From positions 1-64,000 of the forward strand of contig CAZNZW010000004.1 in assembly GCA_964577615.1 (NCBI GenBank): 64,000 nt of DNA, in the 5' to 3' direction. Shown one piece after another: positions 29,119-38,997 of the stretch (the stretch's first letter is position 1; each line of letters begins with the position of its first letter). The stretch comes from QNYZ01 sp964577615 (lineage in GTDB: Bacteria > Desulfobacterota > Desulfobacteria > Desulfobacterales > QNYZ01). The notes under the pieces are model-generated. The model saw only the letters and a program-made list of their open reading frames with translations. It did not search any database and had not been told where the DNA came from. Both the position numbers and the translations under genes were made by a program.

Positions 29119-30566
29119 ACTCAAGTCATGTCACCACGGATCAATATCGGCAGGCCGCGCAGAAAGGGATCGAAAACCCGGTGCTGCAATCTGCCCTGGC
29201 CGGTCTCCAGGCCCGCATCGGCAGAGGCGCGGCGGCCGCCTACCTGGCCCTTCCCGAAGGGCCGTCACTGCGTCAGAAAGCCCATGCCATCCGGATGAAA
29301 AGCATCGATCACCTCGATGTTCTTCTGGAAACCCTGGCCGGCCGGGTTCGCCAAAACGGCGGCCATGTTTTCTTTGCCGACACCGGAGCGGATGCCGTCA
29401 ATTACTGTCTCAAGGTGGCCCGCAAACACCAGATCAAGCGCGTCGTCAAGGGCAAATCCATGGTTACCGAGGAGATCGGCCTCAATGATGCGCTGGCACA
29501 GGCCGGCATCGAACCGGTTGAAACCGATCTGGGCGAATACATCATTCAACTGGCCCACGAATCGCCATCTCACATCATTGCCCCGGCCATTCACAAAACC
29601 CGGAAAGAAATCGGCGAATTGTTCGCCCGCAAACTGGGCATCCCCTATACCGACGATCCCCCGACCCTGACCCAGGCGGCCCGCAAGGCGCTGCGGGAAA
29701 AATTTCTCTCGGCCGGCATGGGCACCTCCGGCTGCAACCTGGCCTGCGCCGAAACCGGGCACATCGCCACCTTGTCCAACGAGGGCAATATCCGCATGTC
29801 CACCACGATGCCCAGGGTGCATATGTCTTTCATGGGCATGGAGCGGGTCACCGCCCGCCTTTCCGATCATGACATGCTTTTCAGGCTGTTGTCCCGGGGC
29901 GCGGCGGTCCAGACCATGGCCACCTACGTCAACTACGTCGGCGGACCGAGGCAACCCGGCCAGTCTGACGGCCCGGATGAATTTCATCTGGTGATTCTCG
30001 ATAACGGCCGCAGTAAAATCCTGGCCGATCCCGAATTACGGGAAATTCTCGGCTGCATCCGCTGTGCCGCCTGCCTCAATGTCTGCCCGGTTTACGGCAA
30101 GATCGGTGGCCACGCATACGGATTTGCCTATTCGGGGCCGGTGGGGACCGTTATTACGCCGCTGCTGACCGGCATCAACCGGGCCAAAGACCTCTGCATG
30201 GGGGAAACCCTCTGCGGCGCCTGCAGGGAAATCTGCCCGGTTGAGATTGATCTGCCCCGGCTGATTCTGGCGCTGAGGGCCCGCCTGGCCGACGGCGATC
30301 CGGCCTGGGATGTCACCCCGATCAGCCGCATGGAAAAAGGCGGCATGGTTGCCTGGGCAAAAATCATCCAAAGCCGAAAACGATACGACCACGCTCTGGC
30401 ACTCGCCCGGCTGGGACAGAAGCTGCTGCCCGGAAAAGACGGCATGCTCCGCCGGCTGCCACCGCCTTTCAGCGGATGGACCGGCAAACGGGATTTGAAA
30501 CGGATCGCCGATGACAGTTTTAATGCCTGGTGGCGGGAAAAAGGCGCGGACCCCGGCAAGCGGTGA
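29115..30566 (+). CDS. lutB: Lactate utilisation Fe-S protein LutB
   Basis: 483 aa. N-terminal LUD domain (about 60-290), then a ferredoxin-type region with GCIRCAACLNVCPVYGK (first Cys at 314) and LCGACREICPVEIDLP, giving two 4Fe-4S clusters. The C-terminal helical tail is as in LutB/LldF. It forms the electron-transfer subunit of the lactate oxidation complex with LutA and LutC. An ATGA overlap with lutA indicates translational coupling. Confidence 0.93.
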   Translation: MNSSHVTTDQYRQAAQKGIENPVLQSALAGLQARIGRGAAAAYLALPEGPSLRQKAHAIRMKSIDHLDVLLETLAGRVRQNGGHVFFADTGADAVNYCLKVARKHQIKRVVKGKSMVTEEIGLNDALAQAGIEPVETDLGEYIIQLAHESPSHIIAPAIHKTRKEIGELFARKLGIPYTDDPPTLTQAARKALREKFLSAGMGTSGCNLACAETGHIATLSNEGNIRMSTTMPRVHMSFMGMERVTARLSDHDMLFRLLSRGAAVQTMATYVNYVGGPRQPGQSDGPDEFHLVILDNGRSKILADPELREILGCIRCAACLNVCPVYGKIGGHAYGFAYSGPVGTVITPLLTGINRAKDLCMGETLCGACREICPVEIDLPRLILALRARLADGDPAWDVTPISRMEKGGMVAWAKIIQSRKRYDHALALARLGQKLLPGKDGMLRRLPPPFSGWTGKRDLKRIADDSFNAWWREKGADPGKR

Positions 30567-30636
30567 CGCGGCAGGGTTTCAGACCAGAGAGTAAACAGCG
30601 CCCTTTATCGTCATTTTAAGAAACGGAAAGCACACC

Positions 30637-31461
30637 ATGGTTGATCATAACGAAAAGACATTTATCGGGAGAGTCAAAACCGCTCTGAACGTATCTGAAG
30701 CGCCTCCCCGGCTATATTCGGAAATATTTCCCGGCCGGCCCGAAGAAACCACGCAGGCGATTCTTGACCGGGTCCAGAGCCGGGATACCGCCCAGCGCCT
30801 GGCGCTGCTTGACCGGTTGAAGGAAATCGCCGAAACGATTAACCTGAACGTCATCGCCCTGCCGGATATATCCGCTGTCACTGCCGCCATTGCCGGCCTG
30901 GCCCGGGACAAACAGCCGGAATGGGGAGATCATAAGCAGCTGGCCGTCTGGAAACACCCCTTGATCGACGCGCTGGGACTGCCCGACGCCCTCGCGGATC
31001 AGAAAATTATCGTACATGATACGGCGCTGACCGATACGGAAACGCCGGCCGACGGTCGCCGCCGGATCCGGGAGCAGATCGTCGCTGCCTATATTGGTGT
31101 CACTGCCGCCGATTACTGCGTGGCCGATTCGGCGACCCTCGTCATGAAGACGCGACCCGGCCAGGCCCGCGCCGCGTCTCTGGTACCCGTCATTCATGTG
31201 GCCGTTATTTATCTCGATCAGGTCCTTGCCAGTCTCACCGAATTGTACGTCCGGCTGAAAGCAGACCCGGATTTTGAGAAAACCGGCATCACCAACTGCC
31301 TGACCTTTATTTCCGGCCCCAGCAAAACCGCGGACATTGAGGTGGTGATGGTTCATGGCGCCCATGGCCCCCGGGAAGTATACCTGTTTGTCATCACCGG
31401 CGACCGGCCGGCGATTTCCCAAAGCTCCCCGACGCCAGCGCCCCTGCCCGAGAGCCGGTGA
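30637..31461 (+). CDS. lutC: Lactate utilisation protein LutC (LUD domain)
   Basis: 274 aa, slightly longer than typical LutC. The LUD/DUF162 domain spans about 120-260, with GVTAADYCVADSATLVM and a C-terminal SKTADIEVVMVHGAHGP, the conserved segment of the family. It is the third component of the lactate oxidation complex. The start is supported by a purine-rich stretch about 12 nt upstream. Its end overlaps the following acyltransferase (GTGA). Confidence 0.9.
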   Translation: MVDHNEKTFIGRVKTALNVSEAPPRLYSEIFPGRPEETTQAILDRVQSRDTAQRLALLDRLKEIAETINLNVIALPDISAVTAAIAGLARDKQPEWGDHKQLAVWKHPLIDALGLPDALADQKIIVHDTALTDTETPADGRRRIREQIVAAYIGVTAADYCVADSATLVMKTRPGQARAASLVPVIHVAVIYLDQVLASLTELYVRLKADPDFEKTGITNCLTFISGPSKTADIEVVMVHGAHGPREVYLFVITGDRPAISQSSPTPAPLPESR

Positions 31462-32711
31462 CGCAGATGGATACCCGTTCCACACAGCACCCGTCCGTAA
31501 AAAGGCTGCTCTTTCTGTCCGGCCTGGCCCTGGCCTGGTTCTGGTTTATGATCGCGGCGCTCACCGGCCTGATTTACCTGTTTACCTGCCCGGCTTCAGC
31601 AGGCAAAATTCAAATCCGTTTATTTTTATACGCTCTGGGGGGTGGCGGTCTGCTGCTGGGCGTCGCCCTCAACCGTCGCCTCGCGGTCCGCCGGACAGAG
31701 CCGGGCCTGATCCCCATCGGATCCATCGGAATGTCTCTTTTCGCACTGGATATGTGCTTCGCTCTGCGCACCGTGTCCGGTCTTTTTTCCCGCGCCGATT
31801 TCGGCAGTCTGTCCAGCCTGCTGTCTACCGGGGCCGGGTGGCGGCTGTCCGCCGACATCCTCTTTTTTACCGTGTCCGCCGGGCTGTTTGCCCTGCCGCT
31901 GCAGGCCTTTATCCGCAATCAAAAGCATATCCGGACCGGCCGCTGTTTTCTGCCCGACAATTTCCGGCGGGCCCTGATTTTTGCCGGTGCCGCGCTGGCC
32001 CTGATCGCCACGCTTTCCCGTCTGGGGCTGCCCGTCTGGTGGCATTGTATCGTTCTTGCCGTTTTGAACCTGATGGTGGCGTATGGTATTTACCGCGTGA
32101 TCCCCGAATTTTTTTTCCGATTCCTCTGTTTTGTTCTTTCCCGGATAATCTACCGCGTTACCGTTGACGGATTGTCGCGCCTGCCCGAAAAGGGCCCGGC
32201 GGTCCTGGTCTGCAATCACATCACCTTTGTCGACTGGCTGATCATTGCCGGCGCCTGTCCGCGGCCCGTCCGGTTTGTCATGGACCAGGCTTTTCTGGAT
32301 ATCCCTTTTACCGGACGTCTTTTCCGGGACGGCAAGGTCATTCCCATTTCTCCCGGCAGAAAAAGCCCCCGCCTGTTGAAAGCCGCTTTTGAAAGGATCG
32401 CCCTTGAGCTGGCATCCGGCAATATCGTCTGTATTTTCCCCGAGGGGGAAATCACCCGCACCGGCCGGATCAATCCGTTCAAGCCGGGTATCGAACGGAT
32501 CATTTCCACCACGCCGGTCCCCGTCATTCCCATGGCCTTGAATGGCCTGTGGGGCAGTTTTTTTTCCCGGAAATACGGCCGGGCCATGTCCAGACCGTTT
32601 CGCCGTTTCCGCTCCCGGATCACCCTTACAATCGGATCACCTGTTGCGCCGGAAACGGTCACTGCCGCCGGACTTCATGCGGCGGTGGCCGCGCTGTTTA
32701 CCGGCCGGTAA
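31458..32711 (+). CDS. PlsC-type acyltransferase with N-terminal membrane domain
   Basis: 417 aa. About five hydrophobic helices (1-210) precede a 1-acyl-glycerol-3-phosphate acyltransferase domain with catalytic NHITFVD (about 253-259) and substrate motif FPEGEITRTG (about 328-337). The extra membrane part is longer than in PlsC itself and recalls acyltransferase domains of Aas-like proteins. It may acylate lysophospholipids or glycerol-3-phosphate derivatives. GTG 31458 overlaps the lutC stop, and ATG 31467 is an alternative start. Convergent with the DUF58 gene 36 nt downstream. Confidence 0.85.
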   Translation: MTQMDTRSTQHPSVKRLLFLSGLALAWFWFMIAALTGLIYLFTCPASAGKIQIRLFLYALGGGGLLLGVALNRRLAVRRTEPGLIPIGSIGMSLFALDMCFALRTVSGLFSRADFGSLSSLLSTGAGWRLSADILFFTVSAGLFALPLQAFIRNQKHIRTGRCFLPDNFRRALIFAGAALALIATLSRLGLPVWWHCIVLAVLNLMVAYGIYRVIPEFFFRFLCFVLSRIIYRVTVDGLSRLPEKGPAVLVCNHITFVDWLIIAGACPRPVRFVMDQAFLDIPFTGRLFRDGKVIPISPGRKSPRLLKAAFERIALELASGNIVCIFPEGEITRTGRINPFKPGIERIISTTPVPVIPMALNGLWGSFFSRKYGRAMSRPFRRFRSRITLTIGSPVAPETVTAAGLHAAVAALFTGR

Positions 32712-32747
32712 CAACCGCGCCGGAAAACAGAAACACAGGCGTTGCCA

Positions 32748-34061
32748 TTACAGCCGCCCGGAATTTTTGATATTGAGATACCGGTTGACCAGGGCCGCGG
32801 GCAGACGGTCCGCAGTGACATCAAGCGTCTGAATACCGCGACGGTTAAGGTTGTTCTGCTGGGCCGTGCGCTGGTTGAGATAATCCTGAAGCGCCAGGTG
32901 GCGCAGCGCACCGTCAATTTTTTCAATGGGATCGTCAAGGGTCTTGTCGAGAATCGACTCCCTCAGGTCGGCAACGATGACAAGATGCCGCCGGGCCAGA
33001 AGAGAAGCGCCCTGACGGACATCGTTCTGATCCTCGGCGCGGCTGTTGGTCAACAGAATCACCAGGGCCCGGCGCCGCTGGAGAGCCATGAGCCTGCCGG
33101 CGGCGGTGACATAATCGGCGGCCGCGGTCGTGGCGTGCAGGTCAAAGGTGTGGTCAAGGAGCTGCCGGATGGCGTCTTCCCTTTTCAGGGGCGGAATCCA
33201 GCGGTCATGTCCGCCAAAGGTAAAGACGCCGGCCGCATCTCCCTGACGGACGGCCACGTGGGCCAGGAGCAGCAGGGCATTGAGCGCCTGGTCAAAAAAC
33301 GTCCGTCCGGTTTCGGCGTGGCGCATGCGCCGGCCACAGTCAAGCAGAAAGATAATCTGCTGATCCCGTTCTGTCTGAAATTCCCGGGAAATCAGGCGCC
33401 CCATGCGCGACGTCGCCTTCCAGTCTATCCGGCTGAGAGGATCTCCCTGCCGAAAATCCCTGAGTTGATGAAATTCCCCGCCCCGCCCCTTGTACCGGAT
33501 CGCCCGGATCCCCATCCGGTTGAGCTGGTGACTGAGCGCCAGGAGGATATAGCGGCTGATCTGGCGAAAATTGGGAAAAACCCGGACGGTTGCCTCACAG
33601 GGGAAAAAGTATTTCCGGCGCCAGAGCCGTAGCGGACTGGTGACGGCCACATCAACGCCGGAAAAGACAAATGTCCCCCGGCGGGTCGGGTAAATCCGGT
33701 AGGTCAGTGTGGCCGACCGACCAGGCGGCAGCGTCAGGTCAACCGGCATGCGGCGGTAGTGAAAATCGTACGGGATGCAGTCACAGACAGACAGGCCCAA
33801 CGCCGCGGCGCCCTGATTTTCCATCTGGATCGTCCCCCGGGTCCAGGCCGTTACCGCCAGGCTCGGACGAATCGTCCGGCTGACCTTCAGATGGGGTTGC
33901 CGGCATACACGGCGCCCATCGATCAGGGCTGCACCGGCAAAGGCACCGACACAGACAAGCCACAGGGCCGGCAGCCAGGATGCCCAGGGCATCACCGGCA
34001 CCAGTATGGCCAGGCCCGTGAGCAGGACCAGACAGATCAAAGACTGGCGGGTCGGCGTCAT
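32748..34061 (-). CDS. DUF58 domain protein
   Basis: 437 aa. Two N-terminal transmembrane helices (about 8-44), a beta-rich region, then the DUF58 signature (YKGRGGEFHQLRDFRQGD, then RIDWKATSR, about 195-225). A von Willebrand-A-like fold with LLDCGRRM follows. DUF58 proteins work with MoxR AAA+ ATPases in envelope or complex assembly. The ATG overlaps the moxR stop. Last gene of the eight-gene module. Confidence 0.9.
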   Translation of the reverse strand: MTPTRQSLICLVLLTGLAILVPVMPWASWLPALWLVCVGAFAGAALIDGRRVCRQPHLKVSRTIRPSLAVTAWTRGTIQMENQGAAALGLSVCDCIPYDFHYRRMPVDLTLPPGRSATLTYRIYPTRRGTFVFSGVDVAVTSPLRLWRRKYFFPCEATVRVFPNFRQISRYILLALSHQLNRMGIRAIRYKGRGGEFHQLRDFRQGDPLSRIDWKATSRMGRLISREFQTERDQQIIFLLDCGRRMRHAETGRTFFDQALNALLLLAHVAVRQGDAAGVFTFGGHDRWIPPLKREDAIRQLLDHTFDLHATTAAADYVTAAGRLMALQRRRALVILLTNSRAEDQNDVRQGASLLARRHLVIVADLRESILDKTLDDPIEKIDGALRHLALQDYLNQRTAQQNNLNRRGIQTLDVTADRLPAALVNRYLNIKNSGRL

Positions 34062-35041
34062 GCGCGGGGGGCATCCACGGATTCAATCAGATCGGTTAAT
34101 ACCTGGTCCGGCGTGAACCCTTCGATGTACAGATCGGTGGAAAGGGTAATCCGGTGCCGCAGTACGGGGATGCTTACCGCTTTAACATCATCGGGGATTA
34201 CATACCCCCGGCCGTCAAGCAATGCCATGGACCGGGCCGCCCGCAGCAGATTGATCGATCCCCTGGGGCCGGCGCCCCGCTCGATACCGTTCCATTTCCG
34301 CGTGGCCCGGACCAGGCGGACCACGTAATCGATCAGGGCGTCGTCCACCGTGAGAGACGCGGTAATGACCTGGAGTGCGGTCATCTGTTCGGGCGTCAGC
34401 ACCGGTGCGATATTCTTGAGATCGAGCGTATCGCCAACGGCATTTTCAGTGACCGTCCGGACAATCCGCCCTTCGTCCGCGGCCCCGGGGTAGGCAATGT
34501 GTACCTTGAAGAGAAACCGGTCGGTCTGGGCCTGGGGCAAGGGATAGGTACCTTCCTGTTCCACGGGATTCTGGGTGGCCATGACGAGAAAGGGGTGGTC
34601 CAGGGCAAAAGACTGGCCATCGATGGTCACCTGCTGCTCCTGCATGGCTTCAAGCAGGGCCGCCTGGGTTTTGGCCGGTGCCCGGTTGATTTCATCGGCC
34701 AGCAGCAGGTTGCAGAATACCGGTCCCTTGCGGACCACAAACCGGTTTTCATTTTTGTCAAACATGGAATGCCCGCTGATATCCGCCGGCATCAGGTCCG
34801 GCGTGAACTGGATCCGGCCGAACCGGCCGCTGATCGCCGCGGCCGCCGCGCGTACCAGGAGCGTTTTGCCAAGCCCCGGCACCCCCTCAATGAGGACATG
34901 CCCGCCGGCCAGAAAAGCCGCGGTCACCTGGCGAACCACCGCCGCCTGCCCGATCACCACGTTCATCAGGGTTTTTTCCAGCTTCAGCGCCAGGTCTGCC
35001 GCGGCCTGGCGTCGTTTCTCATTTTTGTCATCCGTACGCAT
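34058..35041 (-). CDS. MoxR-family AAA+ ATPase
   Basis: 327 aa from ATG 35041, behind AAGGAAG; ten upstream codons are less likely. Walker A GVPGLGKT, Walker B LLADEINRAP, sensor-1 region ATQNPVEQEGTYPLP, and the MoxR signature FKVHIAYPG. MoxR ATPases act as chaperones that mature or insert partner protein complexes. Its partners here are the DUF58 protein and the membrane proteins upstream in the operon. Confidence 0.94.
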   Translation of the reverse strand: MRTDDKNEKRRQAAADLALKLEKTLMNVVIGQAAVVRQVTAAFLAGGHVLIEGVPGLGKTLLVRAAAAAISGRFGRIQFTPDLMPADISGHSMFDKNENRFVVRKGPVFCNLLLADEINRAPAKTQAALLEAMQEQQVTIDGQSFALDHPFLVMATQNPVEQEGTYPLPQAQTDRFLFKVHIAYPGAADEGRIVRTVTENAVGDTLDLKNIAPVLTPEQMTALQVITASLTVDDALIDYVVRLVRATRKWNGIERGAGPRGSINLLRAARSMALLDGRGYVIPDDVKAVSIPVLRHRITLSTDLYIEGFTPDQVLTDLIESVDAPRA

Positions 35042-35151
35042 CTGTTCTTCCTTTTTGCTTGATTTCAACTGTTTTCGCTTCGATCACCCTGTTCCGGTTT
35101 GTCGCCACGAGTTGGCCGGGCCGATCCGGCCCCCGGACGTTACATACTCTT

Positions 35152-36477
35152 TTACGGTTTTTGCCGCCGGGCCGACCCCGCCTGCCTTAACTGCTGCAGG
35201 GTCCGGGCGACCCCGATCAGATCCTGTTCGCTCTTTACCGTTCCGAACAGACCGGCCTTGATTTCATCCCCGGTCAGTCCGCTCAACCGGCCCACTGTTT
35301 CCGGATCAATCGCCGATATGCCCTTGCGTGGGGATCGCCGTGACCAATACTGCAGAACCGGTTCCCGGACCCGGGAAAGCAGCCCGGCCGCCTGGTCCAG
35401 ATCCCAGTTAAACTGCCCCAGACCATCGATGTGGGCGAGGATATGCCGGCGGGTTTTATCCGGTGGATCCCGCGGCGGCCCGATCCGGTATTGATACCGC
35501 CAGATAAAAAAGAGGACCAGCCCGGCCAGGGAAAAGAGAAACCGGGGCATCCGGTGGATCAGCATTGTAAAAATACCATCCATGTTATTCGAATACAGCA
35601 GCCAGGTGTTGGGATTGTCTTTCACCAGCCAGGCCAGCAGCCAGGCCCGGCCGTTTCCGTCAATCCGGGAATTGCTGAAGATGCTGCTTGCCGCCAGAAA
35701 AGTCAGTTTACCTTTACCGATCCGGTACTGGAGAAGATATGCGCCGTCCTGCCCGGGGACGCCGATGCGAAACAAAGGCGCCTTCTCTCCGGATTCCAGG
35801 TAGTAGCGATTGGGGAAATCAATATCGACCTGCATCCCGTCGGTGGTAACGGTAACCGCGTCATGGGTATCCTTTTTTTTCACCGGTTTTTCTGCGGACG
35901 CATCTGTTGACGCCGTGGATGATTTCGACGGGTGCTGGATATCCGGCGGTTTTGCTTTGGTTGGATCGGCCGGTGCGCCCGCCGGGGTGCCGGTGCCCGT
36001 TTCATCATCTCTCTTCGGTTTGGACGGGCAGCCACAGTCCGTGTCTGAATTTTGGTACCGGAGGCGCACGCCGACCGCCTGGGCAATGCCGCCCGCCGCC
36101 GTTCCGTCATTATCCTTATCCGGGCTGACTTCTTTGGGTTGCAGGATCAGATGACCGCCCGCCGACATCCAGTCAAAGAGCGCATCCCGTTCGGTGGGTG
36201 ACAGGGTGCCGGCCTGCCGGTAAATAACAATGGCGTCCCCCGCCGGCGGCAGTGTGATGAGCAGATCGCGGCCCCGATGACTTTCCGCGTGCCGGCCCAG
36301 CGACTGGAGAAAACGGGTCGCCGCCAGAAGCGGGTTCCGGTAGGCCGCCGGAGACATACCGGTATGGATCTCGACCGGCTTGCGTTCGTAGCTGCTGAGA
36401 AACCAGATCACCGACACTCCCGCCGCCAGCGCGCCACAGAGAAAAATCAGAATGGTGCGTTTTTTATCCGGCCGCAT
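35152..36477 (-). CDS. DUF4350 domain membrane protein
   Basis: 441 aa from ATG 36477, behind AAGGGGA and overlapping the upstream gene by 14 nt. One N-terminal helix (about 7-24), a DUF4350 segment (VIYRQAGTLSPTERDALFDWMSAGG), a low-complexity Pro/Thr/Lys/Ser spacer (about 140-205), a second extracytoplasmic part and a C-terminal transmembrane helix near 320. DUF4350 is a constant member of MoxR/DUF58 modules. Molecular role unknown. The 110-nt gap to moxR is the widest in the operon. Confidence 0.82.
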   Translation of the reverse strand: MRPDKKRTILIFLCGALAAGVSVIWFLSSYERKPVEIHTGMSPAAYRNPLLAATRFLQSLGRHAESHRGRDLLITLPPAGDAIVIYRQAGTLSPTERDALFDWMSAGGHLILQPKEVSPDKDNDGTAAGGIAQAVGVRLRYQNSDTDCGCPSKPKRDDETGTGTPAGAPADPTKAKPPDIQHPSKSSTASTDASAEKPVKKKDTHDAVTVTTDGMQVDIDFPNRYYLESGEKAPLFRIGVPGQDGAYLLQYRIGKGKLTFLAASSIFSNSRIDGNGRAWLLAWLVKDNPNTWLLYSNNMDGIFTMLIHRMPRFLFSLAGLVLFFIWRYQYRIGPPRDPPDKTRRHILAHIDGLGQFNWDLDQAAGLLSRVREPVLQYWSRRSPRKGISAIDPETVGRLSGLTGDEIKAGLFGTVKSEQDLIGVARTLQQLRQAGSARRQKP

Positions 36478-37273
36478 GGGCGTCCCCTTCCCCGTCATAC
36501 ATCTGGTCCCAGCGATCAATCAGGGTGTCGATCCGGTCCCGCCCCGGATGACGATGACCATACGCCGTATTCAGCCAGCAGGCGGTCAGATGGTTAAATA
36601 ATTCGGTTTCACCGGCCGGCCGGTGGCTGGCAACCAGCTGGCGGCATTCCATTTCCGTGGCAGCGGCCGGTACGGGCAGGCCATGGACATGGAGTATCCG
36701 GGACAATGTGGCGCGGTACAATAAAGCCAGTGCCTGGCGCGGCTTTCCGTCTGTCAGCAGCCGCCGGCAGCTGCCCGGAATATCATCGGGAAGGCTTTCC
36801 GGGGTCACCGCCAGACCGAAAAGAACCGGGGCCGGCTGCCCGCCCGCTGGCGGTTTCCCGGCCGCATTGGCAAGCCACTTTTGAATATGCGTATAACGAT
36901 AAATCAGCCAGACACCGCCGCTGCCGGCCAGTATCCATAGCAGTCCTTCACAGACAGTGGCCAGCGGTCCGGTCCATTGTTTAAAAAAGGCAGCCATGGC
37001 ATCCAGCGCCGACGACAACCCCTTGAGCAGACGGTTGAGCCAGGAATCCGTCTTTTTTTTCCGGATCCGTTCCCAGCGGTAAACGGTTTTTTTCTGTCCA
37101 AAATCATTCTGCATCAAGACCTTTTGAAGGGCCTGCCGGCATTGCCGCGGCGGGGGCGTCCCGGCCGCCCGGGCCGGCATCCCTGACCATCCGCACATCA
37201 GCGCCCCGATGATGATACCGGCGATCAGATGGATGCGTCCATACCGGCGGGTTTCTGTTGATTCAACCGGCAT
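36464..37273 (-). CDS. DUF4129 domain protein
   Basis: 269 aa from ATG 37273, preceded by GAGGTG and overlapping the upstream gene by 11 nt. An exported or membrane N-terminus (about 10-30), a linker, one transmembrane helix (about 113-132) and the cytoplasmic DUF4129 domain (ALALLYRATLSRILHVHG, then RQLVASHRP, then CWLNTAYG). It is a usual partner of DUF4350 and SpoIIM-like proteins. No catalytic residues recognised. Confidence 0.8.
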   Translation of the reverse strand: MPVESTETRRYGRIHLIAGIIIGALMCGWSGMPARAAGTPPPRQCRQALQKVLMQNDFGQKKTVYRWERIRKKKTDSWLNRLLKGLSSALDAMAAFFKQWTGPLATVCEGLLWILAGSGGVWLIYRYTHIQKWLANAAGKPPAGGQPAPVLFGLAVTPESLPDDIPGSCRRLLTDGKPRQALALLYRATLSRILHVHGLPVPAAATEMECRQLVASHRPAGETELFNHLTACWLNTAYGHRHPGRDRIDTLIDRWDQMYDGEGDAHAAG

Positions 37274-38012
37274 GATCACCTCGATGGGCTGCGGCCCGGT
37301 CCGCCATTTTTTTAAATCCGATTTCAAGGTCCCAGGCTTCGAGGTCCACCCGCCGGGAAATATAGAGCATGAACCCCCCTGTCACGTAAAAAGGCGCAAT
37401 AATCGACACGGCGGCCAGATAAGCGGCCACGTAAAACAGCGGGAACGCAAACGGCGAGTGATAGTCAACGGCCATGCGCATGCTTTCCGGAACGAGAAAC
37501 AGGGCCAGCAGAATGATGGACAGGCAGATGACACCCTCAACAGCCAGACAGGCACCGGTCAGCCAGAGGCCGCCGGACTGCTTCTTACCCAGAACCCGGT
37601 GCCGTTGCCTGCGCGTTTCCCGGGTGCCCCCTTCGAGAAACCGCACGGGCATCAGAAAGGACCGTTCGGGCAGAAAGCGGTCCCGGGTAATCAGACGGAG
37701 CAGATGCGGCCCCAGAATCCAGCGCCATTTTCCAGCGACCGGACGGACGGGAAGCGTTTCACCGAATACCGCCCGGCTCAGCCAGTATAAAAGCAACGGT
37801 TCGTGGATCGGTTTGAGCCACCAGATGAGCACCACCGCCAGACGGGGATATTTCAAGGCGATCAGACATCCGATGAGCCCGGTTGGCAGGCCGGTTACCA
37901 GCCACAACCGCCAGAGCCGGCCAAACCATTTTACGGCGACCCGGCATCCCAGATCCATGGCTTCCCAGGCGGATCGGGGACGGATGACGAGGGTCACATG
38001 GTCAAGATCCAT
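37263..38012 (-). CDS. Multi-pass membrane protein of MoxR module
   Basis: 249 aa. Four to five hydrophobic helices (about 35-60, 70-90, 155-180 and 190-225). A basic loop in the middle (TRETRRQRHRVLGKK) faces the cytoplasm. It overlaps both neighbours by 11 nt, so it is clearly part of the operon. I do not recognise a named domain. A structural partner of the SpoIIM-like and DUF4129 proteins is inferred from position alone. Confidence 0.75.
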   Translation of the reverse strand: MDLDHVTLVIRPRSAWEAMDLGCRVAVKWFGRLWRLWLVTGLPTGLIGCLIALKYPRLAVVLIWWLKPIHEPLLLYWLSRAVFGETLPVRPVAGKWRWILGPHLLRLITRDRFLPERSFLMPVRFLEGGTRETRRQRHRVLGKKQSGGLWLTGACLAVEGVICLSIILLALFLVPESMRMAVDYHSPFAFPLFYVAAYLAAVSIIAPFYVTGGFMLYISRRVDLEAWDLEIGFKKMADRAAAHRGDHAG

Positions 38013-38994
38013 GTTGTCTCCCGGCCAGAACGAAGTAAGCGCTTACCATCAGCCAGTTGAAAGCGGCCACAGCCAGGCGCACCCCCGGAGGAACGGCGGA
38101 CGGTGACCAGAATGCCTCCACGAAGGCGGCAATGAGCAGCATAAAGGCCGCGCCCATGACGAGTTTCAGCGCCTGCGGGGCCATTGCCTTCAGCGCGCCG
38201 CGCCGCGTCTGAATACCGGGCATGATCAGCGCCCGGGCCAGGAGCAGTCCGGCGGTTCCGGAAATAACGATGGCCGTCAGCTCAAAAGCGCCATGTCCGG
38301 CCACAAAGGGCCAGAATACCCCGGCATAGGGCGCATGGGATAAATGCCCGGCCACCGCGCCCAGAAACAGGCCGTTGAACAGAAGGGACAGCAGGGTGCC
38401 CAGCCCCAGCAGCATGCCGCCGGCAAAGGTCCGGAATCCGATGGAAATATTATTGAGAATATAAAAACCGAACATGCGCACATTGGTCTCCGATGTCCGG
38501 TTCATGTCCCGGCCGGGCTTGCGGTTCTGGGGATCGTACATGTATTCGACCCGGCTGACCTGGCCCTCATCCATGATGCCGTAAATCATCACCGGATCAT
38601 GATAGGTGAGATATCCGGCCACGGCGGCCGGTACAGCAAAGATCAGCAGGGTCAGATAAAAAATCGCCCGGTGCCGCCGCAGGGTACGGGGGAAGTCCGA
38701 TCCGATAAAGGCAATCGCCTTCTGCACCCATGCCCGGCGGGGTCGATATAACTGCCGGTGCCCCCTGAGTACAAACCGGTGCAGACGCGCCACCAGGGCC
38801 GGGCTGTACTGCCGGCTCCGGGCCAGCGCGTAGTGGTTGCAGATCGTTTTATACAGACCCGGAAAATCCGCCGGATTATCGGATTCGGCGTCATGATGAC
38901 CGTCATTTCCGGCAGACGCTTCAAATCCGGCCAGCATCCGGTTGAATCGCTCCCACAGGGGCGAATATAATGTTTCAAACTGTTCCTGACGCAT
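38002..38994 (-). CDS. SpoIIM-like (stage II sporulation protein M family) membrane protein
   Basis: 330 aa. A cytoplasmic helical N-terminus of about 110 residues precedes five or six transmembrane helices with the SpoIIM/DUF95 segment FYILNNISIGFRTFAGG followed by GHGAFELTAIVISG. In non-sporulating Gram-negatives this family travels with MoxR, DUF58 and RDD genes, as here. It does not indicate sporulation. Function unknown, probably envelope or gas/ion homeostasis. Confidence 0.85.
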   Translation of the reverse strand: MRQEQFETLYSPLWERFNRMLAGFEASAGNDGHHDAESDNPADFPGLYKTICNHYALARSRQYSPALVARLHRFVLRGHRQLYRPRRAWVQKAIAFIGSDFPRTLRRHRAIFYLTLLIFAVPAAVAGYLTYHDPVMIYGIMDEGQVSRVEYMYDPQNRKPGRDMNRTSETNVRMFGFYILNNISIGFRTFAGGMLLGLGTLLSLLFNGLFLGAVAGHLSHAPYAGVFWPFVAGHGAFELTAIVISGTAGLLLARALIMPGIQTRRGALKAMAPQALKLVMGAAFMLLIAAFVEAFWSPSAVPPGVRLAVAAFNWLMVSAYFVLAGRQHGS

Positions 38995-38997
38995 TAT

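Noticed and set aside
38002..38994. SpoIIM as evidence of sporulation
   Set aside because: This family is common in MoxR modules of non-sporulating Gram-negatives. No other sporulation gene is present; the SplB-like protein alone is not enough.
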